From the NCBI RefSeq assembly GCF_002127325.2, contig NC_035448.2, positions 85,950,587 to 86,014,586 on the forward strand: DNA of 64,000 nucleotides, given 5' to 3'. The stretch comes from Helianthus annuus. Lineage: Eukaryota > Streptophyta > Magnoliopsida > Asterales > Asteraceae. Both the position numbers and the translations under genes were made by a program. The notes below the pieces were generated by a model. That model was not told the DNA's origin and did not search any database. It worked only from the letters and a program-made list of their open reading frames with translations. How positions within the stretch are numbered: the first letter of the stretch is position 1; each line of letters starts with the position of its first letter. Below, in pieces: positions 35,156 through 46,116 of the stretch.

Positions 35156-35340
35156 CACCGTGAAATCTCTAAGATTTGAGCTCTTGAGGGTGACGTCATC
35201 ATGGCGGTTTGTACAAACTGTCGAGTGATGTCATTCCGTTCAAGATCTAGCTCAGATCTAAGGAATTTCGGGTGCTTTTACAGCGAATCTTGGCAAATCT
35301 AGACTTCTCATGCTAAAACTCATGTTTTCTTCATCATTCT
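35156..35340 (+). other. Continuation of the LTR-like sequence split by element B
   Basis: Follows on from 28456 once element B and one TSD copy are removed (AAATCTCACTTTT | CACCGTGAAATCTC). It contains GGGTGACGTCATCATGG, a CRE-like site. It is cut again at 35341 by the next gypsy element. No coding sequence. Confidence 0.45.
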
Positions 35341-35653
35341 TGTCACACCCCCAAAAATACCACCTAGGGAATGTCCCTGTTAGGCGTGTGACGTACCAAT
35401 CACGAGACACTAATTACATTGAACGCGTACAAGTTCAAAATAAAATCCTTAACTATTAATGTAAAATACGATCAACGAGTTTAAATGAAAACCAACATGT
35501 CCAGCGGAAGCAAATAGTAAACCAATGTTAAACTGTTTTAAAAACCAATGTATGATATCAATAGTTCAATCACATGAATCCCTTCAGTCGACCCATGACC
35601 ACTCCAGCTACTACAGACAGCAAGTTCCAATCCAAGACATCTAACGACCTACA
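35341..35653 (-). repeat. 3' LTR of gypsy D, piece 1
   Basis: Matches 59704-60015 of the 5' LTR with scattered substitutions. It ends with CTACA (35649-35653), the TSD of the Tekay-like insertion. Confidence 0.85.
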
Positions 35654-38600
35654 TGTCACACCCTGGCTTTGCGGAAGCGTGGTTAATTTGGTGTGACTTC
35701 TTAATACCATAGCTTAACCATAACAAGCTATATGAATTTAAAATCATGCAAAGTCGTCCATTGAAAATAAAATTGTCAAACATTGTCTAAATGGGTAAAC
35801 ACCCAACAACCATTACTTGTCTTAAACAGTACAACCACTACCATAAAGCAAACATAAATAAACATGGTTCAGGGGCTATGGCTTGTCCAGGAAAGAGCCA
35901 TAAGCCTTGAACCCGGATGACTCTGAGTCTAAATGCAGCGGGAAATCCTGCTAAACCGTGCCAGATCCTTAATTCCCTGAAATACATGTAAGTTGAAAAA
36001 TCAACAATAATGTTGAGCGAGTTCATGCGAAAATGAGTAAATAAACCTTTATCTTTATCAAAAATCCTGGTATGTAGCAAATAAGGAAAAAGAGATCACC
36101 AATGGTTTGCAAGGCCATTGATATGTGTAAATGCAAGTAGGAAGGCTCAAACCTAGCAAATTTATGCGTCGGGAACAAAGTCATCCCAAGGTCCGTTCTG
36201 CTGGACCTGGGACTGGGCTCGCTACACCCAAATAGATCTACCGCTCCTGCCCCTCGGTCCTACCCTGAGGATTAATGACCTCAAGTTTCCGCCTACCCAT
36301 TCACATGATCTAAGTAACCCTCCTTACGCTAACCATACCATGTATAACATATCCATAATCATTGTAACATGTATTTCACCCCCGCAGTTTATAAAACTGA
36401 AAACAGTTAAGAGAAAAGGGGGACATGAACTCACAGTGAACGCGTCACAAAATCAAGCAATCCAATATCCAGGTGCTGTGCAACGACCTACATGTGCTAA
36501 TTCTATTAGACGGATGGCCGTGCTTTAGCTTCATAGTTTACATTTTTGGGAAACAGTTAGTCAACCGTTTCGTATATATATTTGATACGCATTCTCCTTC
36601 CCAAGGATGGGGGAATTAAATACATGTATACTTATATTATTTTATTAAGTCCCACTTAATATATTTTATTTCTTATTTCAAAATATATTCATTTTTCTCA
36701 AAAATAATATATTTCCTTTTTCTCATAATATTTTCCCAAAATAATATATAGACAACATACGCGCTTATGAATACTTCTGAATAAAGCGTAAGTTACGTTT
36801 TGGTGATTAAGTGGTAATGATAATTACCGTTGTAACTTATATTCTCGACGTATAAGCGTTTGTATTATTTCGGGCTTGACAAGGTTAGTAAATATTATTT
36901 TTACTCTAAAAAATAATATTTATACATTTTCACAAAATAATCATAAACAGTGAGGTGGCAAAATATATTTACCGAATATATACTTATCTCGTTTATTTTT
37001 GTGAAAATCCCACCTCCGATTATTTGTAAATAAAGTTGTGGCGAAATATATTTGAAAACATGTCAAAGTAGTCTAACACTTGTAAATAATTCTAAGTGTT
37101 AGATTTTTAGAAAATTTCGCCAGAGTTTCCCCTGTAACTGGAGGTGGCCACGCTTTCAAGCGTATCATTTTCTTTTACAAATCATCTCAACAATTTATCA
37201 AATCAACCGACTCAATCTTTAATACTTCAAATAGAAGATTAGTTAGTAAAATTGCATCGTTTTCATGAACTTGTAGTTTTTACAAAAACTACGGTGTAGA
37301 TCTCGTTACATTTAGTGGATCTATATATAACATAACTTAGTCTTGCAAAAACCTCGTTTTTGGAACAAATCACTTCTTACAACTTCCCGACAATTTTTGT
37401 AAACATTGTTATTTTGTCGGATCTTTTATTCTACAAGTGTTTCTACACTTGTAGTTTATAGAAATCGTATTTGTTAACACTTTATCCACTTTTATAAAAA
37501 CATGATTTTCTCGACACCCGGTCCTACGAATATACCACTTGTACCTACGTAGATCAGCTTGTTTTAAAAACTATTTTTCATGTTAAAACACTTTTATACA
37601 AGTTCATGTTTCTCGTGTGGTGGAGTTTCACCTTTTAACCCTTGAACCGCTGGCATCTAGTGTATGCCAAAATTCGAGATTTTAACAAAGTCGGGTTAAA
37701 CGATGATAAGAGCCACCACATCATAGATCGGGCCATTTTAATCAACATGTTCAAATACTACGACATTTACACGTGTTTTGAGCTTTTAACCAACGATATT
37801 CACGTTTTAGTAAACTTTAAAGTTTCATTAAGCGGGTTACCGACATTCAACCGACAAATATCCTTTTAACCACTTTAGACATGACCAAAAATGAGTTTTA
37901 AACGTTATACCTCTAGCTCGGGGCTAGGGAAGAAACTAGTCGAAAACTGCGTGGATAATAGCAAACTGTAGAGGTCCTTCGCGTTCCGTTTGTTCCGAGC
38001 TCCGTTGTACGTAACCACCGACACTTGTATGGACTTGGAATTGCAAGACTTGAACCGAAAAACGGATGGGTGGTGGTGCTAGTGTTCGGCCGAGAGGGAG
38101 AGCAAGGGAGGGAGAGAGAGTGAAGGTGAGGTGTGTGTGTGTTTAGGTGTGAGAGGTGAGGGTTATTTATAGAAAAAGTCGTCTCGATCTTCGCGTAATC
38201 TAATATAAAATAATAAAGGACGTACTCTCCCGGTCCCACTAGTTGGCCGATCCCATTGGGATGTAATGGTGCTCGGTTCGTTTCCAAACGTTCAGTTACG
38301 GTTCAGTTTGGTTAAGTGCGTTAAGTGCGAGGTCTAACCCCGTTAGTTGCTTTAGTGCATTAAAAGCGGGTGTTAGGGTAATCAGGGACCCTAACTGGCT
38401 CAGAAAAGTACTAATATTAATTTTGGCAATATTTGTATGTTCCGGGTATTGTCCGGTTGTTCGGTCGGATAGTAATCCGTTAAAGTGCTTAAGATATCCG
38501 TTAAGCGTCATAAATAATATTTTTTTTAGCGACACAATTTATTCTGCAAAGTGTCGGGAATAATTCCTCATATTTTGGCACTTTATTAATTAGCTAGAAG

Positions 38601-39024
38601 CTAGTGTGTTGATAAAAGTGCTGTGTTCCGTGCTTAAAGTATGTTTTAGGCACATCCAAATCTCTATATCTTATTCCTAGAGACGTAATCATACAACCCT
38701 TGTATCCCTACACACACTATGGGTGTAGTAAAATAATTCTGGCTCATTCAGGCCTTTAGAGGCAGTGTTTGCCTGATGCTGGCTATACCAGCATGTTCAC
38801 TGTGTATCCGTTTAGTGCTACTGTGCTTTTGTGCATCATGTTTGTCACTAAGGTTTAGTAAATAAGTAGTGTAGTGACAGGAATATCAAAGTATGATGCA
38901 GATATGTACAAGTACCAACAATCAAGTAGCAGTTTATCAGCAAACTCAGTAAAGCACAGTAATTAGGCAATAATTAATAATTAATTAAGTCGTACGGATA
39001 CCTGGTTTTGAGAGGGTTGTCACA
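35654..39024 (-). repeat. 3' LTR of Tekay-like element
   Basis: TGTCACACCCTGGC...GGGTTGTCACA on the + strand, 3371 bp. Short ORFs within it appear twice in the window, once per LTR, and have no coding signal. TATA box reads TATAAATAA on the minus strand at 38163-38172. Confidence 0.96.
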
Positions 39025-39036
39025 TTCTCCCCCCGT
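39025..39036 (-). other. Polypurine tract of Tekay-like element
   Basis: Minus strand ACGGGGGGAGAA directly next to the 3' LTR, the expected plus-strand DNA primer. Confidence 0.85.
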
Positions 39037-39058
39037 TAAATAAATTTCGTCCCGAAAT

Positions 39059-42000
39059 TTAGGTTCTACTTGAAGAAGCAGGGTTCTTAGGAAACAGGTG
39101 GGGGTATTTCTCTTTCATTCGGTCTTCACGCTCCCAGGTGAATTCAGGACCATGTCTAGCATTCCAGCGAACTTTGACGAGCTTGACACTGCTCCGGCGG
39201 GTCTTGTTAACTTTCCAATCTGTGACCTCAACAGGTTCTTCAACGAAGTGGAGCGTGTCATCAATATGAATCTCGTCGGTAGGAATGGCAACGTTAACTT
39301 GAGTTGGACTCCTCTTTAGATTGGATACATGAAATGTATCGTGAACGTTATTTAGCTCGGCAGGTAGATCCAACTTGTATGCTACTGTTCCAATTCTTTC
39401 CAAAACCTTGAAAGGACCAATGTAGCGTGGATTCAACTTCCCACGCTTCCCAAAGCGTGCTACACCCTTCCAGGGTGATACCTTTAACAAAACCATATCC
39501 CCAACCTCAAACTCTTGAGGTTTCCTTTTCAGATCTGCATAGGTCTTCTGGCGATCACGAGCCGCGCTAATGCGATCTCGGATTTGCGCGATCTTATCTG
39601 TAGTTTCCTGAACTACATCGGGACCTACCAATTGTCTATCACCTGCGTCAGACCAACAGAGCGGCGACCTGCACTTGCGCCCATATAAAGCTTCGAATGG
39701 CGCGGCACCAATACTGGTGTGGTAGCTGTTGTTGTATGAAAACTCAACCAGGGGTAAATGCTTATCCCAGCTACCGCCTAAATCCATCACACATGCTCTC
39801 AGCATGTCTTCCAATGTCTGAATCGTCCGCTCACTTTGGCCGTCGGTCTGCGGGTGAAACGCGGTGCTCATATTCAGCTTTGAGCCAAAAGCTTCCTGGA
39901 AGGATTGCCATATCCTCGATACGAACCTTCCATCTCTATCAGAAATAATCGAGAGAGGTACTCCATGGCGAGTGACAATCTCTCTCATGTAAATTTCCGC
40001 CAATTTGCTTGTATGATCCTTTTCGCGGATAGGCAAGAAGTGTGCTGACTTCGTCAAGCGATCCACTATCACCCAGATAGTGTCATGGCCCTTAGGCGTT
40101 CTTGGCAACTTCGTAATGAAATCCATGGATATTTCTTCCCACTTCCATTGGGGAATTTTTGGTTGCTGCAGAAGTCCCGAAGGCTTCTGGTATTCTGCCT
40201 TAACCTTAGCGCAAGTCAAACATTGGCTCACATAAATAGCAACATCGCCTTTCATCCTAGGCCACCAATAATAATCCTTAAGATCTTGGTACATCTTATC
40301 CGCTCCCGGGTGGATAGAGTACCGTGACTTGTGAGCTTCATCAAAAATAACCTCTCTTAAATCACCAAACAAAGGAACCCAAATCCTTTTCTCAAAACAT
40401 AACGTTCCTTCCTTGTTTGGAACCAATATCTTCTCCATCCCACGGAGATATTCTTTCTCAAGGTTTCCCTCCTTGAGAGCTTCTTTTTGCGCTGCTCGAA
40501 TGCGTGAGGAAAGATCGGTTTGGATAATCATTTCCATAGCCCTAACCCTTATGGGCTTGATTCTCTCCTTGCGACTTAGGGCATCGGCGACCACATTCGC
40601 CTTCCCCGGATGATACTTGATCTCGCAGTCGTAATCGTTCAACAGCTCAACCCATCGCCTTTGCCTCATATTCAACTCCTTCTGGTTGAATATATGCTGG
40701 AGGCTTTTGTGATCTGTAAAGATCGTACACTTTGTCCCGTAAAGGTAGTGTCTCCAAATCTTCAAAGCAAAAACCACTGCGCCTAGCTCCAAATCATGCG
40801 TGGTATAGTTCTTTTCGTGCACTTTCAGTTGGCGTGATGCGTAGGCGATAACCTTTTGACGTTGCATCAACACACAACCCAATCCTTGACGCGAAGCGTC
40901 GCAGTATACCACAAAATCGTCGGTACCTTCCGGTAGAGCTAAGATTGGCGCGTTGCAAAGCTTATCCTTCAACATCTGAAATGCTTCATCCTGTTTGATT
41001 CCCCAATCAAACTTTTTATCCTTTTGCGTGAGGAGCGTCAATGGCTGAGCGATCTTTGAAAAATCCTCAATAAATCTTCGATAATAGCCAGCCAAACCCA
41101 AGAATTGCCGGATCTCGGTTGACGTCTTTGGCGCTTCCCAATTCTTGATCGCCTCGATCTTGGTTGGATCCACATGAATTCCACTTTCATTTACCACGTG
41201 CCCAAGGAATTGCACGTCTCTCAGCCAAAACTCACACTTAGAGAACTTGGCGTACAACTGCTCCTTTTTCAGTAGCTCTAAAATAGCTCTGAGGTGTTGC
41301 TCGTGCTCTGCCTTCGACCTTGAGTAGATCAAGATGTCGTCGATGAACACAATCACGAACTTATCCAGGTACGGCTTACAAACTCGGTTCATCAAATCCA
41401 TGAACACTGCAGGTGCGTTTGTTAAACCAAACGGCATGACAAGGAACTCGTAGTGCCCATAACGAGTTCTGAAGGCTGTCTTCGGGATACTTTCCTCCTG
41501 TATCCGAAGCTGATGATATCCAGATCGAAGATCGATCTTGGAGTAGAAACTTGAACCTTGAAGTTGGTCGAACAGATCATCAATCCTTGGCAAAGGATAC
41601 CTATTCTTGATCGTCAGCTTGTTCAATTCTCTGTAGTCAATGCACATACGGAAACTACCATCCTTCTTCTTGACAAACAAAACTGGAGCTCCCCAAGGCG
41701 AGAAGCTTGGTCGAATAAAACCCTTATCCAACAACTCTTGAAGTTGCGTTGATAGCTCTTGCATTTCCGACGGGGCAAGTCTATAAGGTGCCTTAGCCAC
41801 AGGCGCGGCGCCTGGAACTAAGTCGATGCGGAACTCCACTTGCCTCTGAGGCGGCAAGCCAGGCAAGTCTTCTGGAAAGACTTCCGGATACTCCCTTACG
41901 ACAGGGATGTCTTCGATCTTCGGCTCAGCAGCCTTTTTATCCACAATGTGCGCTAGAAAAGCAACACACCCTTTCTTTAAACACTTCCTTGCTCTCAGAC

Positions 42001-43660
42001 AGCTAATAATCCGCAACGGCGTCTCACGCTTCTCTCCATGAACAACAATGGTCTCACCATCGTCGGTCGGAATACGGATAATCTTCTCGCGACAAACAAT
42101 CTCTGCTTTGTTACTTGCTAACCAATCCATCCCTACTACCACGTCGAAGCTTCCCAACTGGACTGGTAGTAGATCGAGAGCAAACTCACGCTCTCCTAAC
42201 TCGATTACGCAACCTCTAATCACTTCATTGGCTTCTACTAACTTCCCATTTGCTAGCTCGATCGAATAAGGAATGTCTAACTTACTAGCGGCTAAACCAA
42301 GCATGTTCTTAAATTCTAGCGATACGAAGCTATAATCGGCACCAGTATCAAACAAAACAGACGCATAGCGTTGGTTTACAGGGAACGTACCAGTAACAAC
42401 ATTGGGATCCTGGCGCGCTTCCCTGGCCTCCATGTTGAAAACTCTTCCACGAGCTTGGTTTAATTCCGGGCAGTTCCTCTTGAAGTGCCCTTGATCTCCA
42501 CAATTAAAACATCCGGGCCTCTGCCCGTTTCCACCATTGTTCCCAGCTTGGTGGTTTCCCTGGTTTCGGTTCACGGTGCCTGCTTGGTTAACACGGTTCC
42601 CATTTCCTCCCTGATTTCCTTGTGGGCGGTTCCCATTACCACCACGGGTATTTCTATTCCCATTTCCTCCCTGACCTCCCCGGCCAGCATTTGCCCAACA
42701 AGTCTCCTTCAGGTGGCCAACCTTTCCACATGCTTCACAAACTTTCAACCCACAACGACCGGAGTGATGTTTTTGACATGAGTTGCACTTGGGCTGTGCA
42801 CCCATGTATCCCCTGCTCTTCTTTCCACCACCAACTGAATCTTGAGCTGGTGCATTCGATTCTCCCTTCTTAACCACCGTCCCGGTGCTTTGCTTGAAAC
42901 TCGAAAACTTCCGCTTGCTACCACCAGAGGACTCCACATGAGTCTCCTTTTTCCTGGGTTCAATCTCATCGAACTTGTTTAACCGAATCGCTTCTTCAGT
43001 TAAAGCCACACTCAGATCAATGGCTTCTGTGATGGTTGCGGGTTTGGAAGAAGTCACCATACTGATTATCTGAGGAGCCAATCCCCAGATGAAGCGCTCA
43101 ACCCTCTTAAACTCGGGCGTAACCATATAAGGTACCACGTGAGACAGATCGTGGAATCTCTGAACATATTCCGCTATCTTCGACCCTTCCATCTTTAGGT
43201 GCCAAAACTCGGTTTCAAGCTTTTGAATCTCCGCGCGAGAGCAGTACTTCTTCCGCATAAGCTCTTTCAATTCGGCCCAAGACAGGGCGTAGGCGGCAGC
43301 TTCGCCTAGAGTTTGCACTTGAAGGTTCCACCAAGATAGGGCTCCATCTAGAAACAGCCCTGAAATGTAAGTGACCTGCTGGTCGATCGCACATTTGCTC
43401 ATGCGGATGGTGGAATCAGTCTTCTCTGCCCAACGAACGAAGGCAACAGCACCACCCGTGCCGTCGAAGTTTGTGGGCTTACAGTCCAGAAACTGCTTGA
43501 AGGTGCACCCATGAGGGGGATTCTGGTTGCCATTGCCGTTGGAGCTACTCCAGCTGGGTCCTCCCTGCGATGCAGCATACTGAGCAATCGCGGCAGCAAT
43601 GATTCCTTGCAGTTCTTCTTGAGTCGTGGGCATCGGCTGCGGTTGACGTCTTGGTGCCAT
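39059..43660 (-). CDS. Gypsy gag-pol polyprotein, 1533 aa, intact
   Basis: Single open frame from ATG at 43660. Gag with an N-terminal Q/P-rich start and a retrotransposon-gag domain ([13 protein letters not shown], about residues 65-230), a CCHC knuckle [14 protein letters not shown] near 383-396, aspartic protease [12 protein letters not shown] near 434, reverse transcriptase with YRELNKLT (about 674) and the catalytic FIDDILIYS (about 770), RNase H beginning [11 protein letters not shown] (about 920), integrase with its HHCC zinc finger (HPGADKMY ... CLTC, about 1115-1150) and D,D,E core ([24 protein letters not shown]), GPF region near 1420, and a chromodomain-like end ([14 protein letters not shown], about 1490-1505). 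Length and order are as expected for a Tekay-clade element. Expressed from the 5' LTR at 46117-49487. No break seen; all catalytic motifs are present. Confidence 0.97.
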   Translation of the reverse strand: MAPRRQPQPMPTTQEELQGIIAAAIAQYAASQGGPSWSSSNGNGNQNPPHGCTFKQFLDCKPTNFDGTGGAVAFVRWAEKTDSTIRMSKCAIDQQVTYISGLFLDGALSWWNLQVQTLGEAAAYALSWAELKELMRKKYCSRAEIQKLETEFWHLKMEGSKIAEYVQRFHDLSHVVPYMVTPEFKRVERFIWGLAPQIISMVTSSKPATITEAIDLSVALTEEAIRLNKFDEIEPRKKETHVESSGGSKRKFSSFKQSTGTVVKKGESNAPAQDSVGGGKKSRGYMGAQPKCNSCQKHHSGRCGLKVCEACGKVGHLKETCWANAGRGGQGGNGNRNTRGGNGNRPQGNQGGNGNRVNQAGTVNRNQGNHQAGNNGGNGQRPGCFNCGDQGHFKRNCPELNQARGRVFNMEAREARQDPNVVTGTFPVNQRYASVLFDTGADYSFVSLEFKNMLGLAASKLDIPYSIELANGKLVEANEVIRGCVIELGEREFALDLLPVQLGSFDVVVGMDWLASNKAEIVCREKIIRIPTDDGETIVVHGEKRETPLRIISCLRARKCLKKGCVAFLAHIVDKKAAEPKIEDIPVVREYPEVFPEDLPGLPPQRQVEFRIDLVPGAAPVAKAPYRLAPSEMQELSTQLQELLDKGFIRPSFSPWGAPVLFVKKKDGSFRMCIDYRELNKLTIKNRYPLPRIDDLFDQLQGSSFYSKIDLRSGYHQLRIQEESIPKTAFRTRYGHYEFLVMPFGLTNAPAVFMDLMNRVCKPYLDKFVIVFIDDILIYSRSKAEHEQHLRAILELLKKEQLYAKFSKCEFWLRDVQFLGHVVNESGIHVDPTKIEAIKNWEAPKTSTEIRQFLGLAGYYRRFIEDFSKIAQPLTLLTQKDKKFDWGIKQDEAFQMLKDKLCNAPILALPEGTDDFVVYCDASRQGLGCVLMQRQKVIAYASRQLKVHEKNYTTHDLELGAVVFALKIWRHYLYGTKCTIFTDHKSLQHIFNQKELNMRQRRWVELLNDYDCEIKYHPGKANVVADALSRKERIKPIRVRAMEMIIQTDLSSRIRAAQKEALKEGNLEKEYLRGMEKILVPNKEGTLCFEKRIWVPLFGDLREVIFDEAHKSRYSIHPGADKMYQDLKDYYWWPRMKGDVAIYVSQCLTCAKVKAEYQKPSGLLQQPKIPQWKWEEISMDFITKLPRTPKGHDTIWVIVDRLTKSAHFLPIREKDHTSKLAEIYMREIVTRHGVPLSIISDRDGRFVSRIWQSFQEAFGSKLNMSTAFHPQTDGQSERTIQTLEDMLRACVMDLGGSWDKHLPLVEFSYNNSYHTSIGAAPFEALYGRKCRSPLCWSDAGDRQLVGPDVVQETTDKIAQIRDRISAARDRQKTYADLKRKPQEFEVGDMVLLKVSPWKGVARFGKRGKLNPRYIGPFKVLERIGTVAYKLDLPAELNNVHDTFHVSNLKRSPTQVNVAIPTDEIHIDDTLHFVEEPVEVTDWKVNKTRRSSVKLVKVRWNARHGPEFTWEREDRMKEKYPHLFPKNPASSSRT

Positions 43661-44058
43661 TTTCTAAAGATGCGTACGTCGATTAGGCCATAGAAATCAT
43701 ACGTATATAGTAATAGTAATAGCATATAACATCTCATGTTATCAATATATCACACACAACATCCCATGTCCAACATCCCATGTCCAAATACAAAAATAAT
43801 CAATCAAGTAAATCAGATATGATGAGAATGCGGCGATTGCATATATATCAAGACCATAAGCATAGTAAGTGTGTTAGTACATCCATCAATCACATAGGGG
43901 TTACATCACCCCTGTACAAAATACATCATATCAGTGTTACATACAATCAATACATCACATGTATCAACAAAAATCTGTGTAGTCAAATGGTCTTCAAAAG
44001 CTGTGCATAACAATCGCGGCTGTCTCACCGGTGTCTACCCTAGTAACGTCGATAAGCT

Positions 44059-45645
44059 CTAGACGGGTGGTGGTGGTGGAGGATAATGTAAGCGGCGAAA
44101 GAGAAGCCAATCCTCCTCCAAGGCCTGCTGGGTGCGGATCACGGATGCAATCTGCTGCTCTAGGATCGAAAGTCGAGCAGCAATGTCAGGAGGAAAAGAC
44201 CGAAATGGCTGAGCAGATGAGGATGACGGACCATGACATGAATAAGGAGGCATCTGAGCTCTCTCGAGCTCCTGCAAACGCTGAGAATGGGAATCATGCT
44301 GAAGAACAAATGACATCAATAGGTCCTCTAGGGTATGCCCCATATGAGGTGGATCAACGGGTGGCATAACGGGTAGCGAAGACCAGAAAGAAGGCTCGCT
44401 GACAGTGCCAAAAGGCATAACAGGAAAAGATGAAGTGGATGCTGAAACAGGAGATATGACAGGTAATGGCATCGGTACCTGGCCAAATGGATGGGCGGAA
44501 GAGCCCTCTCCAGGCCCCGCTGGAGGTATGAATGAAGGAATCTGAAACGAGAACTCAGGATGGTGAGCATCAGTGCGGTGAGGAGGAAGCGGCGGAACAT
44601 CCTCGTCAGCCGGTATCCAACCGTGCTGAGCCTCCTCGTCAGGGGGATCCATGTGCTCTGCAAACAGAGCATGCTCGGGCTCAATAGGTAAGGGATCAAT
44701 AGGAGCTAAAACAGGATCAACGTGAGCAACAACAGGATCAATATGATCGACATGAGGGTCAACTGGAACGTCAGCGATCGGAGGGTCAACAAGAGGATCA
44801 ACAACATGGTCAGCATCTAACAAAGGAATATCATCAACAGGAAAATCGCCAAGTGGCTGACCCGCCAAAATAGGATCAACAGGAACATCAGCATGCGCCA
44901 AACCATGCTCATGTGCGGGATCGAAAGCAGCGGCCTGCTCTGGAGCTACTGCAGGCTCGGGATCGACAAACGCCATATCGAAGTCAAAGTCCGGATCGAT
45001 AGGATCGAAAGGGTCGGCAGGGTCAACGGGGTCCTCTACAGGCTGGTCCATGTGAACGAACTCAATATCACGGTCTGGATCGAATCCAGGGGGAAATACA
45101 GGGTCAGAATCCTCGATATCGTCATGCTCAAAAACAAAGCTCGGCATAGGGGCGGCAGATGACGCCTGGTCAGGATCCGAGTCATGAACGAAAAGCTGCG
45201 TGCTCGCCACATGTGATGGAGCAGATGCCACAGACTCAAAGGAGTCTGGGGCTGGAGAATGAACAGGCGAGTCTCCGACAGGAGCACCGGCGATCATCAA
45301 AAGACCGCCAGCGGGCAAAAGAGCTGGGTCAGGAACCTCGTCCTCGTATAGCTCATCATCGAAAAGATCAATATCGCCACCAGCCTCGGCATCAAGCATA
45401 AGCTCATAAGCTGGGTAGGATGCAAGAGGAATCGGGGCGGGAATCACAGCGAGAGGAAGATCCGCAGCAGGACCACCAACGATGGGCTCATCAACGCCGT
45501 CAGGTAGTGCGAACGGCTGAAAGTCGTCGTCGTCTGTACTAGTATAATCCGAGGTATGCACCTCGTGCTCTGATGACATAATCTCGTCTGACTCCATGGG
45601 TCGGGGTCCAGTAGTGTCCGAGTCTCCAGTATCTGAGGTATCCAT
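44059..45645 (-). CDS. Extra acidic ORF upstream of gag, 528 aa
   Basis: Lies between the 5' LTR and gag-pol, same strand, ending 398 bases before the gag ATG. I chose the ATG at 45645 (MDTSDTGDSD); the frame is open a few codons further up but without an ATG. The protein is very acidic and proline-rich. The middle (about residues 190-330) is a degenerate array of D/P/V/H units such as DPVDPADPFDPIDPD. The C-terminal 45 residues can form a helix (RLSILEQQIASVIRTQQAL, then EEDWLLFRRLHY) ending in a run of six prolines. I recognise no known domain. Additional ORFs between LTR and gag are known in some plant gypsy elements, but not with a settled function. It is intact in an element with near-identical LTRs, so it may be expressed. 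Confidence 0.75.
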   Translation of the reverse strand: MDTSDTGDSDTTGPRPMESDEIMSSEHEVHTSDYTSTDDDDFQPFALPDGVDEPIVGGPAADLPLAVIPAPIPLASYPAYELMLDAEAGGDIDLFDDELYEDEVPDPALLPAGGLLMIAGAPVGDSPVHSPAPDSFESVASAPSHVASTQLFVHDSDPDQASSAAPMPSFVFEHDDIEDSDPVFPPGFDPDRDIEFVHMDQPVEDPVDPADPFDPIDPDFDFDMAFVDPEPAVAPEQAAAFDPAHEHGLAHADVPVDPILAGQPLGDFPVDDIPLLDADHVVDPLVDPPIADVPVDPHVDHIDPVVAHVDPVLAPIDPLPIEPEHALFAEHMDPPDEEAQHGWIPADEDVPPLPPHRTDAHHPEFSFQIPSFIPPAGPGEGSSAHPFGQVPMPLPVISPVSASTSSFPVMPFGTVSEPSFWSSLPVMPPVDPPHMGHTLEDLLMSFVLQHDSHSQRLQELERAQMPPYSCHGPSSSSAQPFRSFPPDIAARLSILEQQIASVIRTQQALEEDWLLFRRLHYPPPPPPV

Positions 45646-45730
45646 GAGTCTGTAATACAATCATAAGTATGTACAAATATCAGTAAATCAGGTAATCACA
45701 CAAGTTACCACATAATAATCACATATTCCT

Positions 45731-45960
45731 CCTAGTCCCACTAGCCTCCCAGCCTCCCAGACTGTTCTTCCTAGTCCCACTAGCCAACTTTTCCCAGCCT
45801 CCCAGACTGACTCCCTAGTCCCACTAGCAAACATTTCCCAGCCTCCCAGACTGACTCCCTAGTCCCACTAGACAACTACCTCGATCCGTTAGATCGAGCC
45901 TCGGCCTCCCAGACCGAGCCTCAGTCTCTCAGTCCGAGCCTCAGCCTCCCAGACTGAGCC
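45731..45960 (-). repeat. Leader repeats with CTAGTCCCACTAG palindromes
   Basis: In the untranslated leader between the primer site and the acidic ORF. The motif CCTAGTCCCACTAG (a 5-bp stem with a 3-base loop) starts at 45731, 45770, 45814 and 45858, each followed by CCCAGCCTCCCAGACTG. About 65 bases of 20-24-bp CGAGCCTCAGCCTCCCAGAC units follow. Confidence 0.88.
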
Positions 45961-46101
45961 TAAAAATAATAAAATATGCTCAACATTTGTTTATAAAAAG
46001 TTTTGGATCTGGACTTAAGTGGTATGCAGAAAAATGTTTTCGTGAGAGCCCTAGTGATCATAGTCTAGACTCAAAATGAACCCTAGTTCGCTATGATCAG
46101 A

Positions 46102-46113
46102 GCTCTGATACCA
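46102..46113 (-). other. Primer-binding site of Tekay-like element
   Basis: Minus strand TGGTATCAGAGC, complementary to the 3' end of plant initiator methionine tRNA, three bases inside the 5' LTR boundary. Confidence 0.9.
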
Positions 46114-46116
46114 AGC

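Noticed and set aside
35838..38535. Several ORFs of 60-124 codons, each repeated at 46301-48998
   Set aside because: They are the two copies of the Tekay-like LTR; they do not match any protein family and run on both strands.
39697..42873. ORFs on the + strand across the gypsy polyprotein
   Set aside because: Antisense shadows of the intact 1533-codon frame.
44031..45401. + strand ORFs and second minus frames over the acidic ORF
   Set aside because: The 528-codon frame is far longer and has the repeat phase; the others are shadows of a GC-rich segment.
46102..46113. tRNA-like TGGTATCAGAGC at several places (also 24553, 34552, 59689, 61207)
   Set aside because: These are 12-base primer-binding sites beside LTRs; no cloverleaf can be formed, so they are not tRNA genes.
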